Positions 58,143 through 64,000 of a stretch of 64,000 bases of DNA are shown in pieces. Numbering within the stretch: position 1 is the stretch's first letter; each line of letters begins with the position of its first letter. The notes beneath the pieces were generated by a model. That model was given only the letters and a program-made list of their open reading frames with translations. It was not told the origin of the DNA and did not search any database. The stretch is from ZC4RG30 sp963726085 (lineage in GTDB: Bacteria; Pseudomonadota; Gammaproteobacteria; Steroidobacterales; Steroidobacteraceae). Both the position numbers and the translations under genes were made by a program. The stretch lies in NCBI GenBank assembly GCA_963726085.1, contig CAVSAR010000011.1, forward strand, positions 1 to 64,000, read 5' to 3'.

Positions 58143-59933
58143 ATGGCCGGTCGCATCCCACAGGCATTCATCGACGATCTGGTCGGACGCGCCGACATCG
58201 TCGAGATCATCGGCGCGCGCGTGCCGCTGAAGAAGTCAGGCCGCGAATATCGCGCCTGCTGCCCGTTCCATGACGAGAAGACTCCGTCGTTCTGGGTCAG
58301 CCCGGCCAAGCAGTTCTACCACTGCTTCGGCTGCAGCGCGCACGGCACGGTGGTGAGCTTCCTGATGAACTTTGACCGGTTGTCCTTCGTGGAAGCCATT
58401 GAGGACCTGGCGGCGCGCGTCGGCGTGGAAGTGCCGCGCGAACAGTCCTCCAGCGGTACGCCGGTGCCGGTCAGCGATGACCTGTATTCATTGATGGCCA
58501 AGGTCGCCACCTTCTATGGCGAGCAGCTGGCGGCAAGTGAGCGCGCGCGCGCATATGCGGCCAAGCGCGGCCTGGAGGCAACCACCCTGGGCCAGTTCGC
58601 CATCGGCTATGCGCCGGATTCCTGGAACGAGGTGCTCAAGCGCTTTGGTGCCGGCGACGCCTCGCGCGCGCGATTGATGGAAACCGGCATGATCATCGAG
58701 CGCGAAAAGGGCGACGGCCATTACGACCGGTTCCGCGACCGCCTGATGTTTCCGATCCGCGACGCGCGCGGTCGCGTGATCGGCTTTGGTGGCCGGGTAC
58801 TTGACCAGGGTGAACCCAAGTACCTCAACTCGCCCGAGACGCCGCTGTTCCACAAGGGGCGTGAGCTGTACGGGTTGTACGAAGTGCGCCAGCAACGCGC
58901 GCCGCTGACGCGACTGATCGTGGTCGAGGGCTACATGGACGTGGTGCGCCTGCACCAAAGCGGCATTTACTACGCGGTGGCGACGCTGGGCACGGCCACC
59001 ACACCCGAGCATCTCAAGCGCGCGTTTCGTGTGGTCAGCGAGATCATCTTCTGTTTCGACGGAGATCGCGCCGGGCGCGCCGCGGCCTGGCGCGCGCTGC
59101 AAAACGCACTGCCGGAGGCCACCGCAGGACGCGAACTGAAATTCCTGTTCCTGCCGGACAACGAAGATCCGGATTCGCTGGTGGGCAAGGAAGGGCGCGC
59201 GGCATTTGAAGCCCGGTACGCCACCGCGCAACCCCTTTCCGAATACCTGGTTTCGCACCTGCTTGAAGACATCGACATCACGCATGCCGACGGCAAGGCG
59301 CGGTTCGTCGCCGAGGCACGGCCGCTGCTCGAACGCCTCCCGCCCGGCCCCTACCGCGAGCTGCTGCTGGACCGGCTGGCCGCCGAGATTGGCGTCAGCG
59401 CCGAACGGTTCCTGGCCATTGTTGGGCCGATCAGGTCAGCCGATACCCCGCAGAATGGGGCTCGCGACAAGCCGCGCGAACCGGCCGGGGGCCCCATGCG
59501 CAGTGCGGGACGGGGTGGCCTGGTGCGCCAGGCAGTGCATACCCTGCTGATGTTCCCCGCCAGTGCGCTGCGCCTGACGGCGGCGGATCGCAGCGCGCTG
59601 GACGCGTTGGACGAGCCGGGGGCAGACATCCTGCGCGAGCTGCTCGACAGCCTGCAGGCTCATCCGGCAACCAGCACCGCCCAGCTGCTGGAACGCTGGC
59701 GCGACCACCCCGCCGGGGAACGACTCGCCCGCCTGGCAGTCAGTGAATCCATCGTTCCGGACGAAAGCGCGGCAGGCAATGAGCTGCTCACGGCCATACA
59801 GAAGCTGGCCCAGGCACCGGCAGGGGCCGAGCTGGATGCGCTGCTGGCCAAGGAGCAGCAATCGGGCCTGGACGGCCCGGAGCGGGAGCGCCTGCTACAG
59901 CTGCTGCGCGAGGCCCGGCCCGGCCCGCGCTAG
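58143..59933 (+). CDS. dnaG: DNA primase DnaG
   Basis: 596 residues. N-terminal CHC2 zinc finger CCPFHDEKTPSFWVSPAKQ with HCFGCSAHG (C40, H43, C61, C64). The toprim core has LIVVEGYMDVVRLHQ near residue 261 and FCFDGDRAGRAAAWRALQ. A C-terminal helical helicase-binding part follows. It lays RNA primers for replication. It follows the MFS insertion and is 143 bases from rpoD. Confidence 0.97.
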   Translation: MAGRIPQAFIDDLVGRADIVEIIGARVPLKKSGREYRACCPFHDEKTPSFWVSPAKQFYHCFGCSAHGTVVSFLMNFDRLSFVEAIEDLAARVGVEVPREQSSSGTPVPVSDDLYSLMAKVATFYGEQLAASERARAYAAKRGLEATTLGQFAIGYAPDSWNEVLKRFGAGDASRARLMETGMIIEREKGDGHYDRFRDRLMFPIRDARGRVIGFGGRVLDQGEPKYLNSPETPLFHKGRELYGLYEVRQQRAPLTRLIVVEGYMDVVRLHQSGIYYAVATLGTATTPEHLKRAFRVVSEIIFCFDGDRAGRAAAWRALQNALPEATAGRELKFLFLPDNEDPDSLVGKEGRAAFEARYATAQPLSEYLVSHLLEDIDITHADGKARFVAEARPLLERLPPGPYRELLLDRLAAEIGVSAERFLAIVGPIRSADTPQNGARDKPREPAGGPMRSAGRGGLVRQAVHTLLMFPASALRLTAADRSALDALDEPGADILRELLDSLQAHPATSTAQLLERWRDHPAGERLARLAVSESIVPDESAAGNELLTAIQKLAQAPAGAELDALLAKEQQSGLDGPERERLLQLLREARPGPR

Positions 59934-60076
59934 GACGGCCCCCGGGGCTGACAAATTCACCCCGTATTTGCTTGTTTTCCCGATATTTGGCTCGATTATT
60001 GCTTTCGTAGCGGTAAGGGCATTTCGCCGCTAGAATCCGCGACCCGCTGTAGCGTCCCCTTTTAACTGGAGCCCAC

Positions 60077-62374
<2,298 letters not shown>

Positions 62375-62385
62375 GACCTGGCGGC

Positions 62386-63423
62386 GTGGCGGTGACGCGC
62401 CTCGCCGCGTCAGCAGCGCTGGCGGCAACGCTGGCGCTGGTGGGCTGCGCTGGTGGCCGCCACTTCGCAGCCAGCGAGCCACTTGCGACCGACGGGGTTG
62501 TAACCTGCCACGCACTGCCCCTGCGCGGCAGCGCGCCCACCACCATCTCCATCGCGCCCGATGGTCAACTCTGGTTCACCGAAAGCGCCGGCAATCGCAT
62601 CGGTCGCATGAACCCGGACGGCACCGGACTGGTGGAGTACCCCCTGCCCCATGCCGACAGCGCACCGCGCATCATGGCGCTGGGCGCCGATGGCAACATG
62701 TGGTTCTCGGAGCACACCGGTAACCGGATGGGTCGCATCACACCCGCCGGCGTCATTGCCGAGTTCGCCATTCCAACGCCAGCCAGCCAGCCGCGCGCCA
62801 TCTCACTGGGCACCGATGGCGACATCTGGTTCGGCATGTTCGCCGCCGGCAAGATCGGTCGCATCACCTCTGGCGGCGCCATCACCGAGTTTGCGATTCC
62901 CACGCCCGACAGCGGGCCGCGTGCCCTAGCCACTGGACCTGATGGCAATGTCTGGTTCTCGGAATATCGCACCAGCAAGATCGGCCGCATCACTCCGCAG
63001 GGCGTCATTACCGAATTCGTGTTGCCGCGTCCGCATTCGGGACCTGGCGACATCACCGCGGGGGCCGATGGCGCGATGTGGTTTGTCGAACTCAATGGTG
63101 CTGATGGCGAAAAGACCGATGGCAATCGGGTCGGCCGCATCACCATGGACGGCAAGGTCAGCGAGTTCGTGCTGCCAAGTGCCACCGGCTCGCCAGTGAA
63201 TGTCGCGGTCGGGCCTGATCGAAATACCTGGTATACCAAGGGCAACATGCTCGGCCGCGTGACGCCCGAGGGCGTCATCACCGAATTTCCCGCCGGTGAC
63301 GGCAGCCGTGGCGTGGGCATCACTGCCGGCAGTGACCGCCAGCCGCCGCGCCGGCTGACCGACCGGCTGTGGTTCGCCGATGGCGCCCAGGACCGGCTCT
63401 GCTACCTGCAATTCTCCCGCTAG
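62386..63423 (+). CDS. Vgb-like (streptogramin lyase family) beta-propeller lipoprotein
   Basis: 345 residues starting at GTG 62386 (GTG 62392 also possible). Lipoprotein signal with lipobox LALVGC. At least six propeller repeats of the form DGxxWFxExxGNRIGRI are seen (PDGQLWFTESAGNRIGRM; ADGNMWFSEHTGNRMGRI; TDGDIWFGMFAAGKIGRI; PDGNVWFSEYRTSKIGRI). Vgb linearises streptogramin B antibiotics, but many Vgb-fold proteins are not resistance enzymes. Surface attachment argues for another or unknown role. It follows rpoD by 11 bases. Confidence 0.88.
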   Translation: MAVTRLAASAALAATLALVGCAGGRHFAASEPLATDGVVTCHALPLRGSAPTTISIAPDGQLWFTESAGNRIGRMNPDGTGLVEYPLPHADSAPRIMALGADGNMWFSEHTGNRMGRITPAGVIAEFAIPTPASQPRAISLGTDGDIWFGMFAAGKIGRITSGGAITEFAIPTPDSGPRALATGPDGNVWFSEYRTSKIGRITPQGVITEFVLPRPHSGPGDITAGADGAMWFVELNGADGEKTDGNRVGRITMDGKVSEFVLPSATGSPVNVAVGPDRNTWYTKGNMLGRVTPEGVITEFPAGDGSRGVGITAGSDRQPPRRLTDRLWFADGAQDRLCYLQFSR

Positions 63424-63529
63424 GCCCAATCTGACTTCGGACAGCGCAAGCCGTGGTCCCGCTTGTGACCGACATCCACGAAGTCAGCGTGGTTCCTGAC
63501 GTAATGTCCCTGTCTTTGTGGAATTCACG

Positions 63530-64000
63530 ATGGCGACAGCCATAAGTAAAATGAGGGACAATAGGGCCAAACCGGAGCCTGCCAGCACCATGTCATCGTC
63601 CAATGGACCGAAAGACGATAAGAATCCCAAGGTGGGTCGTGTAAAGCATGACGCCAGTGGCCGCGCCATCTGGGAATGGGCTGCCGAGACTGGCAAGCAC
63701 GCCATGGACTCCACATCGCGACTGCTCAAGCGACTGGACCTGCCTGGCCTGTCTCTTGCCGAAGAGCCCAAGGACAAGGAAAAGGGCAAGAGTGCCGGAA
63801 CGTTTGGCGGCCCCAAGGAAGCCGATCCGCTCAAGGGTCGGCAGACCTTCAATCCCTATGAGACCAAGGCGACGCCGAAAATCCAGGCACCTCCGCCATC
63901 TGCCCAGCCGGTGCCCAAGGCACCGCTGAAGCCCCTGACCCCTGTCAACCGGCCGGTGGCCGCACCAAGACCATTGACCAAGGAAGAGCAGGAAGCAGAC
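63530..64000 (+). CDS. conserved hypothetical protein, 3' end outside the window
   Basis: Open to the window end without a stop. ATGs at 63530, 63551 and 63590 are in frame; the last begins MSSSNGPKDDKNPKVGRVKH. It continues DASGRAIWEWAAETGKHAMD, STSRLLKRLDLPGLSLAEEP and DPLKGRQTFNPYETKA, then a proline-rich stretch. From memory such proteins occur in gammaproteobacteria near this locus. Function unknown. Codon third positions are GC-rich, like its neighbours. Confidence 0.65.
   Translation, partial: MATAISKMRDNRAKPEPASTMSSSNGPKDDKNPKVGRVKHDASGRAIWEWAAETGKHAMDSTSRLLKRLDLPGLSLAEEPKDKEKGKSAGTFGGPKEADPLKGRQTFNPYETKATPKIQAPPPSAQPVPKAPLKPLTPVNRPVAAPRPLTKEEQEAD

Overview
The window is GC-rich, gene-dense DNA of a gammaproteobacterium. 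The evidence is the gene content and order: a pilG-pilH-pilI-pilJ-chpA-chpC type IV pilus chemosensory operon, pilT/pilU followed by yggS-proC-yggT, gshB-tonB-yqgE-ruvX-pyrB, the rpsU-yqeY-dnaG-rpoD macromolecular synthesis cluster, and a split class II ribonucleotide reductase (nrdJa/nrdJb) of the kind known from Pseudomonas. A Xanthomonadales/Nevskiales/Steroidobacterales-like relative is my inference; no marker was aligned.

Layout. 1-3.09 kb is a foreign-looking block. It holds frameshifted but well-conserved pieces of alphaproteobacterial (rhizobial-type) ccmF and ccmH and a small c-type-cytochrome-like protein, and it is fused abruptly to the middle of bioA. From 3.09 kb on the DNA is coherent. 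3-7 kb: bioA (5' truncated), rsmE, a two-gene envelope pair and an outer-membrane protein. 7-15.6 kb: the Chp/Pil chemosensory operon on the minus strand, with a PilJ that lacks its periplasmic domain. 15.7-20.5 kb: gshB, a frame-disrupted tonB, yqgE, ruvX, pyrB and a PyrK-like flavoprotein. 20-26 kb: a DUF885 protein, an exported methyltransferase-like protein, and an ABC transporter with its YtrA-type GntR repressor and a palindromic operator. 26-32 kb: three tandem PilT-family ATPases diverging from yggS-proC-yggT, then an HU gene with a promoter and terminator.

32-40 kb: hydrolase-msrB-htpG, with a hairpin-rich htpG leader, then small conserved genes, ppnN, an L,D-transpeptidase and an MltD-like lytic transglycosylase. 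40-46 kb: accessory region with tpm, an EamA exporter and a run of exported proteins of mostly unknown function. 46-49 kb: nrdJb/nrdJa with a NrdR-like box. 49-56 kb: hsp20, a lipoprotein peptidase, cca, a frame-disrupted midA, folM, folK, folB, tsaD. 56-64 kb: rpsU, yqeY, an MFS gene inserted on the opposite strand, dnaG, rpoD with an unusual 150-residue histone-H1-like N-terminal tail, a Vgb-like lipoprotein and the start of a further gene.

How the genes work together. The Chp system and the three retraction ATPases point to regulated type IV pilus motility. htpG, hsp20, msrB and gshB are stress functions. The dnaG/rpoD/rpsU, nrdJ, cca, tsaD, ruvX and rsmE genes are core information processing. 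Several otherwise well-conserved genes (tonB twice, midA once, probably the mltD start and the DUF885 end) are broken by single-base indels, mostly in homopolymers or short repeats. Residual sequencing indels are therefore likely, and those genes may be intact in the organism.
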